A DNA stretch of 64,000 bases from Alisma plantago-aquatica. Lineage: Eukaryota > Streptophyta > Magnoliopsida > Alismatales > Alismataceae. The stretch is from contig OY856410.1 of NCBI GenBank assembly GCA_963693085.1, forward strand, positions 887,357,835 to 887,421,834, given 5' to 3'. The translations under genes and the position numbers were made by a program. The stretch's first letter is position 1. Each line of letters starts with the position of its first letter. This document shows positions 45,807 to 60,196 of the stretch, piece after piece. Below the pieces are notes generated by a model. The model saw only the letters and a list, made by a program, of their open reading frames with translations. It made no database searches and was not told where the DNA came from.

Positions 45807-47256
45807 TTGTACTACAAAAGGGAAAATATGCAAATTTAGTCCAAAACTCCTTTTGACTTATTTGATTGATTTGAAAAGTTGACAATATAATTAGGCCTTT
45901 AATTAATTATCGCTCCCACTATTTTAGTTCAAATTGATAGCCCTCACCATCAATTCAGAAGATTACAACGTACAACCTTCTAGTGGGCAAGATCCTGAAA
46001 TCCTCTAAGTTATGGACCAGCTTGGGCTGTCACCCACAACTTAGATCTCTCAGGTAGGCAGCTCTTGCCAATTGCATCATATGCAACTCTTGATAAGATG
46101 TCATATGCAACTCCTTGTCATGATCATCTCCATACCTCAAGGTGCTAGATCCTATCTAGGTCACCTTGTTAAGTCCGACCCAAAGCTAACACGATGAATA
46201 TTCACCCTGCTCGGGCAGACCCACATATCCATCCTTCACACTTCCATGAGATAGACGGTGCACCACGCTAGGGCGTGCCCACACTTGGTCGATCAAGCTT
46301 TTCACTTGTGTCGCATTTGGAAGGCATCTAAAACTTAATATTTAATGAGGGATTTGGTTTTTATATACATATACATATCCAATCAACACAATACATAGTA
46401 CGTATCATATACATGCTATATCCCACAGATTACATGCAAAACGATAAAAGCGATGATTATGGCCATCCTAATGTGATTCCTCGAACCAAGAGGAATCACT
46501 GTCATCTAGGTCTACATCACATGCAACATGTACAAGATGAACTCTGTGCTTTTCCTTTCTGGGTTTGATCAACTCATCACATGACTGATCGGCTCGCCAT
46601 CAGGCCGGTCGGCTGGGTGCCACCAACCGATCGATTGGGTGCCACCAGCCGATTGATTGGCTCCTCCAACCGATCGGTTCACCTGGTCATCGTGCATCTC
46701 TTCATGGCCGCCACTCGCTCATCTCGCTCCTCGAACCAGTCATCAACCGATCGGCTCACTCCTTGAACTGATCGTCTCGAACGTAAACCGATCGGTTCAC
46801 TCCTTGAACCGATCGTCTCAGCTGTCGTCAGGATGTCCTCCGTTCTTTGACATAACAGGAAATAAAATTCTATCCTATTTTACATTGTAAAAAGAGAAAC
46901 CTCGAGTTACATTCAAGGGGAGCAAAGGTAGGAAAGAAATCTCGAATTATTTCGAGTTACATCATGAATAGGAGAAAGGGAATCGGTGCGCAGACCGAGA
47001 TGCAAGCAACCACATACAACCATACACATATAGGGTTTATTGTCCATAACCATGCTATACATACACCACAAAACTCATTTAAGGGTGACGCGTATCGAGT
47101 GCATTCATAATACATATCATATATGTAAATTGGGATTTGTGGATTTAGGATTGGACATGCATAAAGCCAATTTTATTCGCATCGTATGCAATAAATAAAG
47201 GCGAAAAACCAGAATCGATCATATCGATAATCCTAAAGTATAGAGCAGTTGACGTG
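45807..47256 (-). other. copia-1 leader, unit 2
   Basis: Matches 3607-5056 base for base in length. Carries the palindromic word array at 46583-46820. Confidence 0.6.
46583..46820. repeat. AACCGATCGGTT word array in copia-1 leader, unit 2
   Basis: Same array as 4383-4620 with several single-base changes inside words, mainly transitions. Confidence 0.8.
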
Positions 47257-47268
47257 GTTCTGATACCA
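47257..47268 (-). other. copia-1 primer-binding site, unit 2
   Basis: TGGTATCAGAAC on the minus strand, identical to unit 1. Confidence 0.85.
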
Positions 47269-47938
47269 CAGTTGGGTTTTAGGGGAGGTAGAGACGGCAG
47301 CGGAAACAAAAAATTTTCTCCTTCCCAAACCCAGAACAAGGAAATGCATCAACGTCTATACAATAGGAAAGGATGGTTTGTGGAATCATACCTTGTCCCG
47401 AGGCTTACTCGGCGGCAATACCTCGGGGCTTGCACGGTCTTCACCTCCGGTCTTGGATGGTGTCTGTTCAGCTCCTGGTCGCATCGGGACTGATGACTCC
47501 TGGTATCACCGGGACTGTCGGGATTGACAACTATCCTCCGAGCAGCAGAAATCTCCCTCCTCTGAAGTAGTCCACACGAACCATTTGGAACTCCAATCTA
47601 CTTGTCCCATAAGGAATTGGAAGGAGTCACACCCTCCTGTCAGCGTACTAGTCACAGACACACTCTCCTGCCACCAGTCGCTTTCTGCAGTTGTCTTTCC
47701 CTTGTTGTACCTCCCTTATCGGGTAGCACTCGCTTGGGCTCTCTCGGTTACCAAAACCAGAGAGAACGACAACTTTACAGAGCAAGTAGTTGCACTGAGT
47801 TGTTTTTTGAGAAGCCCCCAATACCCCTATATATATAGGAGGGTCATGGGATAGGGTTCTCCATCCCGGGAAATGCGGGACTAAAGTAGGAGTAGAAGGG
47901 TTCAAGATTTTCCACAAAAACAATCAACTGCGCAACCT

Positions 47939-48328
47939 GAACCGATCGTTTCATTTCTAAAATGGTCGGTTGGGACCTGAGCCGGTCGGTTGACACCTCA
48001 ACCGATCGGTTGGGACCCATGAAATGGTCGGTTCACTTCTGAACCGGTCGGTTCATGGTCCTGATCAGTTCCCGATTGACTTTTCCTCTTTTGTTTCGAA
48101 TTGGTACCAAATACCAATCCTTGTTCCAATCAAATTGGGTGAGTGAAATGAAAATAAATTTCTCGCCAACCTGACTTTCCCAACTTGCTCGGTTGGACCA
48201 TTTGAACTGATCATTTCAACATTTGAAGCGATTGTTTCACCCTGTCCATCAGCCGATCGACTCACCATCTGAGCCGATCGGTTCACCAAGCTCAGTTGAT
48301 CGGTTCATCACATGAGCCGATCGGTTGG
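47939..48328. repeat. AACCGATCGGTT word array in copia-1 U3, unit 2
   Basis: Counterpart of 5737-6128. Confidence 0.8.
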
Positions 48329-48476
48329 GAGTGCAGATTGTGCAGAATCAGTCAATTGCAGTTTCAATCAATCTGATACTCCAATCAATGTGTCCAACAC
48401 CTTGAGCATTATGACATTGAGCTATCAATTAATTGAGTGTTTAATTGAACTACTAAACTCCTTTAGTAATCAATCT

Positions 48477-49203
48477 AAACATTGTTTGTGGATAAAACTC
48501 CTCTTCCAGGTTAAATCCTATGTGTGTGACCTTGCAGGTCCATTTCACGTTGGCAGTGAAAGTCCATAACACTTATGACTTCACAAGAAAAGAGCGGTGC
48601 CTAGTCACACATCAGTGCTACCCTAGTCAAATAGAAAGTTGGAGAACAACTTTCAATCCTACAATCTATGAATGGTGTTACAGTGAATGTATAATTCCTT
48701 TGTCACTGATATCTCGAATGAACTCGGGGCATGGAATAGTCATCCTTTCAACATTCATTCACTTTCTTGATCTCAGAGTAGATTGGAAGAGATATGTATG
48801 ACATCAATATCACATACTGATTCACACATGCGTGCACGCCTTTCTCAATCCTACTCATCAAGTGGCCATGGATATCAAACTCCCTTAGGAGGGACAAATC
48901 CCATATCTATCAATCACCCCTCAAAAGCCCCATGTGTCAAAGCCACCCAATCATCACCTTTATAACAGCCCATGTTTCAGGACTGCATTTGATGATGTCA
49001 AAGTGTGCCCAACGACATGTGTTGAGTGTAGTGATTTTAGGTCAAAGAATCACACTCACCACCATCACTGTGAGTACTGACTATGACTACCATGTCATGG
49101 TTCCATGTGTCAAACTCACGGTGGGTCTGTCCGGTACACTTGTTCTCTAACAAGTACCTATGTGTTTGGTTTGATATCTCTATATCATGACTAATGAGAT
49201 TCT
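48477..49203 (-). other. LTR segment deleted in unit 1 (727 bp)
   Basis: Present here, absent between 6276 and 6277. Its right part (from 49020) matches the 3' LTR at 1-184, which shows it belongs to the original LTR. Both edges share TCT. Confidence 0.9.
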
Positions 49204-49515
49204 GTCATCAACCAACACCACAATCTAGTCTTGTGTGTCATTGCTGTCTATCTACCTTCCACAATGACATCTGAGTAGGGACATAACAAGAATGTACAAA
49301 CTCTTAGCATCCGTATGATTTCATCGTTCAGGTCCTTAACCTGAAAGCATATGCCATTGAGTACTGTCATTCTCTAGACATTCAATCTATTCTATCACTA
49401 TCTCATATGACTGAACCAAAAAGAATTGGAAGCTTGCCTTTAATGTTTATAAAATAAATCTTAATGTATCCCACCAATCATCCCATGATTGGATCTCAGG
49501 GCATACATACCAACA

Positions 49516-50576
49516 ATGTAGAGTTCGATCCAACAATTGCCAAAACTTTTTTATTGGTTGATCATGAATCAGTCTTGGATCATGATAAAGAAGTCTTCTA
49601 TTTTTCTTGAATGAAGTTATATATCCCTCTTAAATTTAATACATATGTAAAGAATAATGAGGAGTCCTACTTGTTAAATGTAAACATGCTCTTGAAGACC
49701 CTCCAATTAGAAACTTAATAAATCAACAGATAATTGGTTCTGTTAGATTTTAGGACCAATGTCCATTATTTAGTGGAATTATGCTTCCACGACATTATGT
49801 AGAGATAAGTGACTGAGGTCCCCTAATAGACTAGCAATTTATGTTAATGTTGACTTTTTTTATTTTAAATGATGAGAACACATGCTCACCTAACCATAAA
49901 ATGATATACCAAGTACCTAATTTGTTTGAGAAATCTTCTTAAAATGACATACCTTGTTGAGTAAATTTGGATCCAAGCATTTTTATCTTTTGAACTACTT
50001 TTTGACATTTTATATCTCCTTGAATACATTTGAAGTAAATATTAAGTACATAGGGAATATTTATTGAACTTTTGAATATTGTATAAGTCTTCTAGACTGA
50101 TCCATACATTTTTTATCCATGCAAATTTATTCCATAGGGGAATGAATGGAAACTCCCTACTGAGTTTTGAAGCAAGATGACTAGGTGCCCTTTGTGGCTG
50201 TCATTATGTTTACTTATTGCACTGTAACAATCATTGTAAGTCCCATGTTTGTAGACAAGTTTGTATGTTTGATGTTTTGGATTGTTAAGAACACTTAAAT
50301 GATGATATTTATCCCTTCATCATGGAAATTATTATGGGTTTCAATAACAAGATATGGGAATGTCAATGATATTAATCTGGTCATCACATGATATAGTATT
50401 AGTGCCATTTAATAATCAAAACTAGTCATCTTCACTAACCTTAGGAAGACTTAATAACATATAAGTCATAGTTTACCATCTTATAGGTCTAGATCTGCAT
50501 CAAGGTGATCCAACCCTGACAATGGGAGGGAATACTCTCAAAAACTATTATAGGTATGATTTGTCTATCTCAAACA
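49516..50576. other. unassigned sequence, unit 2
   Basis: Counterpart of 6589-7649; nothing further recognised. Confidence 0.4.
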
Positions 50577-51165
50577 TGACTCCTCACCAAGACCTAAAGG
50601 ACCCATTTCACCTCCAAAGAGTGATGTTGATAAGAGACAAGAGCTTTTGGTGGGCATCTTTGGGAATGCATTGGATTGGTTCCTAAAAAAATCAAAAATT
50701 TCAAAGTACACCTACCTGATGGACTTCCTCGAGGTGAATCCAAATGATTTCCCAAGGGAGAGTGAACGACAAAGTGGAGAAAGTTAAGGAATAGATAATC
50801 TCTATCAAAGACATATTGCAAAGTGTGAACTACCCAAAGAAGTACTAGGTGAAGTTTGTTGCTTTCATGCTCAAAGGTTTTGGTTGGGCGGTAGAACTAC
50901 ACCAACTCTCAACCTAAGGAAGAAACACTGCCAAACTAACATCAATTCAAAGTGATATTTCACAACAAGTACATCCCCCTATAAGCCTTCATCAATAAGT
51001 AAAATGAGTTAAACTCCATCAGACAAGGGGGAGCTTTGATCGTCGACTACTTTCAACACTTCGCTCTCTTGGATCATTATGCCACTATGCTGACCAAAAA
51101 GAGGAAGATCTAAGTCTTCATGGATGGGATGATTAGATTGTTGAGTGATTTATTGGGACCCCAAA
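50577..51165 (+). pseudogene. chromovirus-like gag 5' part, unit 2
   Basis: Counterpart of 7650-8238 with the same stops and the same hAT interruption, so both events predate the duplication. Confidence 0.6.
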
Positions 51166-54100
51166 TAGGGATGTCAATGGAGAGGGTATGGTAAGGGTAA
51201 AGGTTTACCCTTACCCTTACCCTTACCCTCCACAAAGGGGCAGGTAATGGTATGGGTAGTTACCCTTCTCATAAATCCTCTTATCCTCCCCTTACCCTTA
51301 CTCTCTTCTCTACTGGATAAATAGGGAGGATAAGGGTAAACAGATAATTGTGTTGCATTTAAACATGCTATATATTACCTACATGTGGATTACACCCATA
51401 ATAGATCATAATTACATAGTTAAATGTTATTACCATACTTTGTTTACAAAAACACTTGTTTCTCAACATCCTGTGATTACAACTACATCAACAAATACTT
51501 TTATACAACAAAAGTGAATGGATCCCACTAGATTTATTGTAATTTTAACATTTTCTTCACATACAACAAAAAAATACATTAATTCATACTAAAAAAACTT
51601 TAAAAACACAAGATCATACTAAATAATACAATATCTCTTCAACTAATTCACAATCCCTAAGTTACATTAGGTATGTTACTACCTAAAACTTGCAAATAAA
51701 TTAATATAGATTTTGGATGGAGTTCAACATCCTGATGAATGCAACATTGAGTATTATTAAGAAAGGAAATATGAAAAAATATCAAGCAGCAGAACATGAC
51801 ATATCATGTAGTACACCAAGATGTCCTTTATAGAAAAAGAACATGTCAACGGCTTAGTTTTTCTGGAAAAAAGAGATCCATAAGATATACTCATCAATAA
51901 ACCAACATGTTTCTTTTCCACACTATAAAATCTAAGTTACTATTAGATCAAACATTAATAAAAGAGATGTAGTTCATGCAACATAGGGAGAGGGGGTAGG
52001 TATATAGTAAACAATTATTGAAAAAAAGGTAAATAGAAACAAAATGTGAGAAAAATTATAAATTCGTCTTTCTCCTAGAGCCACTCTCGTTCCATGGATG
52101 GATATCAATAAGAGATATATCTACTGTGAGTTTTTGGACTCTGATATTGGCCTGGACCATTGCAACTAATAAATCCCTCTATAAACATTTGATAAACTTC
52201 TATTGAACCAAGGCACTAGTTGTGATGACGTGACCTTTTCTCTCTCCTCTATTGATTTCTTTCTCTCTCATTGAGTGTCCTCTTTCTCAATTCAATGCCA
52301 ATTTCATAATTTGAATGTGATGATGCTCCGATTTGGTCACATAAAAAATCATTTTCACCATGTGTGACATTAATTTGCACTTCTATCTATGTTTCATGAG
52401 TTAATGTACTTTGATCCATAATGTATTTCATGTTGTTTATCTTTTGATTATTTTTCTAACAGTACCAAGATCGTCTCAATCGGGCAATCATAACCAAAAT
52501 TATGGCCACACAAATATTACTACTTTAATCTTAGTTTAATTGATTTTATTTCAATTTTTAACCTTTATTGGGCCCAATTTTGCCTGCTGCCCAACCACTT
52601 CCTTAGCTTGGGTAGGTGAGTGCAGATTCTCACCACCATTGGATTGGGCACGGATCATGACAAACCCTCCATCCGACACCTCTCCTTCGTCTTCCTCATT
52701 GCTCCATACACTATAGAGTAGTGCTTTCCGATGACCAATAGACACCCTCCTTGGATTCATAGAATGATAAAAACTTAGACAAAAGCATCAAATTAGCTCC
52801 CTCTCTCATTCCCCTTAGTTTTCTACTCATTTCTTGCCCTAAAATGGCTTTTTGATAGTCATCTCCTTTTTTCCAGCCCTAGGGTGCCACCATGTTTCCC
52901 TAGTTCAGATTTCTCTTCCAAGAACACCAGACACCCTAAAAGCATGCCCTCTGACCTTGCCTAGCCCATACAAAGCTGAATGATAGGTTGTTGGGGTGTT
53001 TCCCTCCCTCGAAGACCAGGTTGCGGTCGCTTGCGGCAAGCAGCACCACACAGGCGCCACCATGTGTGGGCCTTTTCCAATTGAGTGGTGGACAATGTCT
53101 AGCGGTGATCGAGGGTAGGTACTAGCCGCATCGAAGTGCTTGGTGCTTCTAGACCAGCACTGAGATGCATGGAATTCGGATCCAAGGATGTAGGATGCCA
53201 CTTCCGTTAGATCGAGAGAATGATCAGCTGTTGACTCTGATCGAACGACCCTTTGTGCACCACATTTCGGGCCATTCCTATACTCCCCCCTCTCTCTACT
53301 GTGAGTGGGTGTGCCCCACCTCATCCACTCGATCACGGATGTTCCAAGAAGGACACACCATCAATGGTGTTGAGCATCACATAAATAAAGGTGACACCCC
53401 CTCTTACATCTAATATAGTTTTCATGCATATCTTCAGAAATGCATATCTCTTAGCTCCTGAGGCCAAAAAATACGAAAAAATATACCATTTTGATCGTTT
53501 TGAAAAGATCTAAAACCTAGGCATGGTTGCATGACCTGAATGTGATCCTTGTTCTCCTAATTTGCTAAAATACGAACTTTGATTTTCTTTGACCATGTTC
53601 AATGCATGATTATGATTATAGATTGAAACTTTGGTGCATTTTGACCCTATTAATCATCACATTTGTATACCTTATGCTCTTGTGACCCTAATGAAGGTCC
53701 TAACCACCTCAGTTCTCACAAATGCCTCCTTTTTGTACATATGTGACTAAATTGGGCTATAATGAGGTACTTTTCCCTTTTGATTCTAGCATTTCTACCT
53801 AATGAATCCAAATGCTTAACCAATCATGTGATCAATAAATTTATGATGTTGGAGCTCTTGGGAAACCTTATAACCTTTCTTAAACTATTGATGACTTAAG
53901 AGGCATAAATTTGACCCCCCCTTTGTTTTGGTGTATGAGGATACCTTAATTTAGATATGGAATGTTGGTTTTGTTATACCCCGTAACCCTTTATATTCTT
54001 AAACTCAGTAATTGCATGATGTTTGTTGGCCCTAATTCTCAAGTTTCACACTATGTCTTGTTATGAGGTTACAAGTGACTCTAAGCCCACTGGTGTTGAC

Positions 54101-56038
54101 CTAGTGTGACAAATATGACATACTTTCCTTTCTTGTGCTCTAATATCATGTGAATATGGTTTTATGCACTCCCTCCAATCAGATTCAAATCTATTAGTCT
54201 TGTTTCTCCTTGATGTGGATGTCCACCTAAGTCCATTGCAAACCTTTATGGCATATGAACTATGCTTACATTTGCACAAATGTTGATACCCAAGGTTGGG
54301 AATTTTGATGTCTAAAACATAGGGGACATCCACCCATATTAGAATGTGTTTCTCATGTCCATACTTTCTCTATCTAAATCATGATTTATGCTTGGATCCT
54401 TTATCTTGTTTTGATCATAACCTTGTATGCTCTATTATGAGTCTTTGACCCTATAATGTGCATAGGTTACCTAAATCTTGATATGATCATATAAAGTGCA
54501 TGGAATCTCATAGTGACTTGAAACTTGAACCCCGCATTCATGATGACCTCTAAATGATTTTAAAATAATTAAACATATAATTAACCAACCAAGAATCTAT
54601 CTTGGACAAAAACCCAAAAATAAATCTAGTTAGGGTTAATGATGAGAATCTATTGCATATATGTAATCTTGTGCATAACCAGGTGTTCCTTGAGATCTAG
54701 ATGGCCAAGGATATGTTATGAAATATCTGAAATCATGTTTGGGATATAAAAATTATATGACTATGGCATTCTCACTTGAAATGTGATACATATATATGCT
54801 TGTTTACTTGCTCAAATGTTGCCATGTAGTATTCTAATATGTACTCGATGCTTGTCTCATCTCGTTGTTTTATAACCTGCACACATAACATAGAACTCCA
54901 TTATAAAAGTGTTGAAACATGATTTTTCTCAATGATTTTGGTTATTGAGGTCCCTCATGTATAAAAGGGTTAACTACTCTTGAGCACCCTTATGGATCCT
55001 TCCAATGGGAAGTTGATCAAAGGCCTTAAGATACATGATATTGATGGTATAATTGGATTAAATTGACATAAAATATGGGCTCTTGCTTTGCTAAGTATTT
55101 AACTTATTTATTCTTATTTGTTACTTTTGCAAATCTTTTCAAATTATGCAAATATTATCTATATGTATCTTTTATCCCTATACTCATCACCTAGTGTACT
55201 TGACCTGCCTTGTTTCACATATTTTATAGGTTTAGAGATGGCTAGAAGTGATGGGCTTGGTTAGTTGTGTCAATGTCATTGTTGTGAGATCCCTAGAATA
55301 CATGAGCAGGCTTGCAAAGTTGTACTCTTGAATATGTAACTAAAATCATGTAATAAAGTAATGCAGTTATTAATTATACTTGTTGAGTGTTGAGATTGTG
55401 GTTGGTGATTTTAGCTTGTTATATGTTCATGTATGTTAAACTTTATGATTCCACATTCGCGGTTTGTTAATACCATGCTAGGGATGGATGCCTAGGTCCT
55501 ATCACCATTGACTGTGTAGTCAAGTGGAGTTAGGATTTGGGTAACAAATAGTTCTGTGAATCTAGTTGGTGGTGTGAGGCCACAATTGGGTGACAAAAAA
55601 GGGAATATGAAGTGGTCGTCATTGAAATAAAGCAAGCTTGACTGTTAGCATGGTCATAGGAACCTAAGTGGCATGGAATACTGATGACTTTTATCCGTGG
55701 TAATAGGCTCGACGCTTGCAACTAGAGCTAGGGTCCTATGAAAATATAAGAAGAATGGCACATGGAGTCAGCAAGTGGAGAAGTGAAGTACCAGAGTGGG
55801 GAGGAAGTATAAATCCAAGATGGAAAGGAACCATCTACACTATGCTGGCACAATAGTTGTTGGATTTCCAATATCAGAGTCAATGCCAATCCTTCACAAG
55901 GTGCAAGGTGGCGGCCACTACTAGGGACATTGACTCTTAAAACCCTATGAAGCCTTATATTGGCTGCCAATGTTGAGTATCCAAGGATCGATTGATTAGG
56001 TATACATAGGGATGGCCGGCTTATTAGCCATAATCACT

Positions 56039-56087
<49 letters not shown>

Positions 56088-56276
56088 ATCTATGGGTAGA
56101 AGGGTAAAAGGCATGGATAATGTTCATCCCTTACCCTCCTCTATTAAAGATGTAGGGAAATGGGTAATTAGTAAATGGGTAGCGAGTAAAAAAAACCTTT
56201 ACCCTTACCCTTACCCTTACCCTACATGGTATGGATAAATGGTAAATGGGTAACAACCTCCCCATTGACAACCCTG
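51166..56276. mobile_element. hAT-type transposon, unit 2 (5111 bp)
   Basis: Same termini and 8-bp flanks (ACCCCAAA 51158-51165, ACCCTAAA 56277-56284) as in unit 1, including the one mismatch. It is 27 bp shorter, 22 of which are in the (AT)n run at 56041-56080. (CCCTTA)n runs are at about 51207-51230 and 56198-56223. Confidence 0.8.
56041..56080. repeat. (AT)n microsatellite, 40 bp
   Basis: Twenty AT units; thirty-one in unit 1. Confidence 0.95.
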
Positions 56277-56394
56277 ACCCTAAATGTTTCTGATCTTCAA
56301 GCAACCAGTTGTTAAGGCTCAATATATGGAGATGCATCAATAAACACCTATCAATAATGACAACTCAACCCAACAAGGCACAATAAGAACAACC
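56277..56394 (+). pseudogene. chromovirus-like gag after the hAT, unit 2
   Basis: Counterpart of 13377-13493. Confidence 0.4.
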
Positions 56395-57853
56395 TATTGA
56401 CTTGAGAGTTATAAATTGTCCATTGTTTGATAATAACTTAACCATTCCATTGATATGTATCTAATATGTTTGTTCGAGACTGATTTCAGATATTAGGTAC
56501 ATGAAAAGGATCAAATTACACAAGCCTTAGCTTGTCCAAAGAAGTCAAAAGTAATGCAAATGCACTTTTGTGGAAAACACTCCAAACCACCTTAAAATAT
56601 TTTTGTAAATATTTGTATTGATGATATGACTTGTAACTAAGATGAGAAAAAGTAAAAGACACTTATTTCCATTGTTTCATCACTTAAAAATCATTTTGAA
56701 AAATTTGTCACAGCAACTTAATCGGTCAACTTTGCATCTCGACCAATTTGTGATGGATTTTTGGAAATGGTTGCATCGGTCGAGTTGTACACTCACAGAA
56801 TGTGACCGACCAACTTTCTGACCAAAGTTGATTTTAGGTGATCTATCGAGTTACCTCAAGACAAACTCTACTGATAGTTTGAAAATTGGCTTTGTCAGTT
56901 AGTGGATCAGTTGAGTTACCTTTATTGAAACTCGACCGAATGCACTGTACACAAAACACAAAAGAGGTGATTACAAGCGTTGGAGAGTTGTTAGAAACAA
57001 AAATAGATCTGTTGCAAGTTGTAAAATGGCTAGTTTTAATTCATTAGTGATCCCATACTCAAAGGAACACCCCCAGCTATGAATAGGACCTCTTGGAGTT
57101 AATTCCAAGATTTCTCATTCATGCTATGCTTGGTCCGTTCTATAATTGAGCATGCTAAGCCCGTTTGAGCCCCTTTCTCTCTCTCATTTACAAAGCATTT
57201 TGTCATTATGAGTGAGTTAGGCATGTTGTAAGAGAGATACCTCATTGTTACCTTATAAAGCTCTCCATCTTTCCATCTTCCCAATCCCCTTTATCAAAGA
57301 GCAAAGGCTGAAGTGATATTCTCTGAGTGAAGGAGGGGTTGCTGTTCTTCTTCAAGGCTAAAGGAGTGAAGATCTTCTCCAAGTTTAGGAGAAGGACAAG
57401 GCGGAAGATCCAAGGAGCTTGGTGGGTAAATTCTCAGGGCTGAAGACTTGTTGCAAGTAGAAGATGTCCTAGGAGAAGGAATTGAGCTGCTTGCAAGAAT
57501 GGGTAAGACATGTTGTGAGGTAGAAGACTAGATCTTGGGTAGGTAAGCCCTTGGATGTAAGGTGGTCTTCTTGTATCTCTTATAATGAAATATAAGTATA
57601 CATGGGTTGTAAAGTCCTAGAGGTTGACCTCTCTAGGTAGTGGATTGACAGTCTACTAGTTTGGAGATTGGAATCACTCTAAACACCTTGTCCAAGTGTT
57701 TGTTTCAATCTCTCTCATCCTTGCTATGTTTGTTAGACAATATTTAAAATTCACTTTTAGCGTTTGGTTTCAATTAATACAATTTGAAGGTCTAAATATT
57801 CTTGTGCATGTTTTGAAGCCCTATTCACCCCCTCTAGATCCCTAGACTCAACA
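56395..57853 (+). repeat. copia-2 5' LTR, unit 2
   Basis: Counterpart of 13494-14952, same length. Word array 56721-56941, TATA box 57253-57260. Confidence 0.6.
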
Positions 57854-57855
57854 AG

Positions 57856-57867
57856 TGGTATAAGAGC
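57856..57867 (+). other. copia-2 primer-binding site, unit 2
   Basis: TGGTATAAGAGC, with the same change as unit 1. Confidence 0.75.
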
Positions 57868-57905
57868 AAGGATCCTCTCCAACAAATCTCTTATGAGATG
57901 AGAAG

Positions 57906-58101
57906 ATGGGTAAGAACGTACTTGGTTCTCTCAACCTAGAGGGAGAATTCTCCACGCGCCCCCAGTCTTTGACGACACCAACTTCCTCTATTGGAAGTGA
58001 CAAATGCAATTTTACATTCAAGTATTGAAGCATATTCAACTCTATGAGCCTCTTTATATGCATGGCAGTTTTGTCTCGACAACTCGTTAGTTTGACACTA
58101 C
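57906..58101 (+). pseudogene. copia-2 gag N-terminus, unit 2
   Basis: ATG at 57906; in a shifted frame reads PVFDDTNFLYWK. The CAG here is TAG in unit 1, again a C-to-T change in unit 1. Not functional. Confidence 0.7.
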
Positions 58102-59588
58102 AGATGTCCATTAGAGATAGAGAAGTTTTTTCTTGATAACTGTGATTGTGGGATAGTGATTCCTAGTTTTTATTGGTTAAGAATTGTGTTTTGTAGTATT
58201 TGATGTTGGCATTGAGATAACTTAATTGTTATAAGTGTGCATATTAGATCAATGAATTTGCATCCTTCTTTGATAAACTACTCATTGACTCTTGAAAAAT
58301 CAAAGAGGTTGTGGCAAAGATGTGGTCAAATCAGCAGAGGGTGACTCGTGACACTTTTGTTGTTGATAGGGACTTATCCTCAGGATTCTTGGAATGATCT
58401 GCATCAACATATATGATGGTCATAACTTGTGATCATTTAGGAGGATTGACATGAGGTTTTAATCTCTTTAGAGTTTTTTGTGAATGGATTTTGTTTTTGT
58501 TGGTACAAGGTGCCAAGTTTTGTAAGAGGTATATTTTGAAATAAAAGGTTTATTTTTTGTTCATGATATGCGACATAAGATTTGGGTAGTTCTTTAACTA
58601 TGCATGTGGACTTAGGCCCCTTTTTAATTTTTAGGTACTTATCACTATGAGTCCTTGTGACGAATTAGATGGCCCAGATCGATATAGATCTATTTCTTGT
58701 GTGTTCAATGCGTCAATGATGGTTATGCCTTTTTAGTTTTTTTAGGAAAATAACACCCGTCCAGGTCATCCCTCTTCTCCCATTTCCCTTGCTGAAGTTA
58801 GAAGGTTGAAACCCCAAGAATTTTAATCTTTCACACACTTTGATATTATACTTGTGGGTGATTCCTCCCTTTGAATGTTTGTATCCCATTTTGTTACTAA
58901 AATGTAACATTCATTCTTGGGGAGAAGATGGATTACTAGCTCTACTGGACTAGGATGCCATTCTAGGTGCTAAAGTCATGCTATGTAATAGGTGTATAGG
59001 AGGAAATTCCCTACCTAGTTGGGCCAAGGCTCTAGGTGTCAAAGAGACCCCCAACATGATTTAGTGTAATAATCCATGAAAAGCATATGCCTTCCTGGTT
59101 AAATAGTTATTTTGTGATTTTTTTGATAGATATCCACATGATGTGGATCATTTATTTTCATTTGTCATTAATGCCCAGGGCCTTAGTATGAAAGCTTAGG
59201 GTTCCATGAAGAATGAATAGGGTTTTCCTAGTAAGGGTTTTCCTAGTATGCAAAGATTACTCTCACCCCTTTGATAGATGATGCACAAACAACCACATGG
59301 TATTTTAATTTATACTTCAGTCCTCTTGTCCTTTCCTTTCCAAGTGGATTTGAGATTATGTCATCTTTAGTGTTATGTGATTTCCATCCGAATATAGGTG
59401 TTAGGAATCATAGATCATGAGAGACATATATAACTTGCCTTGGGGACTCATAATTTCATCCAACATTCTACGATTGATGTCATAATGATCTTGCCGTTTC
59501 ACCTTACCTTATTTGCAATTATGAAAACTTTTTTAATTATTAAGATTGACCTATTTTGAGGAGTTAATTTAGGTTGGTGATGCATTGG
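58102..59588. other. unassigned sequence, unit 2
   Basis: Counterpart of 15201-16688; nothing recognised. Confidence 0.4.
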
Positions 59589-60196
59589 GGCCATGATGCA
59601 CCCGATAATTGACATTTTCACCGGATATTTATTATGGATTTTTGTGCACTTTTTGCTTATTTTCATATTAATTTGTGCATTATTCATCATAATTATCATG
59701 TGACACCTAATTGCATCAAATAAATGTATTTTTAACGTTTCTATTGGATTCATTATTGTTTAGGAGCTTATGTTTGTTTGTGCGAATTTCAAGTGAATCT
59801 ATAAGAAACTACACAACTCGTTACTACTGGCTTGACTGTTTGTGGTACCAACACTTTCTCCGAAAGGAACCATGTTGAATTAGAAAGACTCGATAGTACC
59901 AACCAAGGAATTTGATACTAACAACAAACTCATAGCAAGGAATCAGAAACTCTTGAAGAAATCCCAATACTACCAACATCAACTTAGAAGTACTAATAAC
60001 TGCACAGGTGACCACAACTATCAAAGGTGTTGGTAGTACCGAAACCCAGTCGATAGTACTAATACAGTGAGGTCAAGTAGATCCAATAATTGTGTTTAAT
60101 TTGACGATTGGGAATTAATAACATCCTAAGTCACTTCTATGACATAGGGGGATTTTAGTCAAACCTAGGTATCTCATTCTATTCAATTGTACAAGC

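Larger units (their letters stand above)
47270..49515 (-). repeat. copia-1 5' LTR, unit 2, full length (2246 bp)
   Basis: The complete LTR, including the 727 bp missing in unit 1. The first base on the plus strand is A instead of T, so the terminus is AG rather than TG. TATA box about 47829-47838; palindromic word array 47939-48328; right end ACCAACA. Confidence 0.85.
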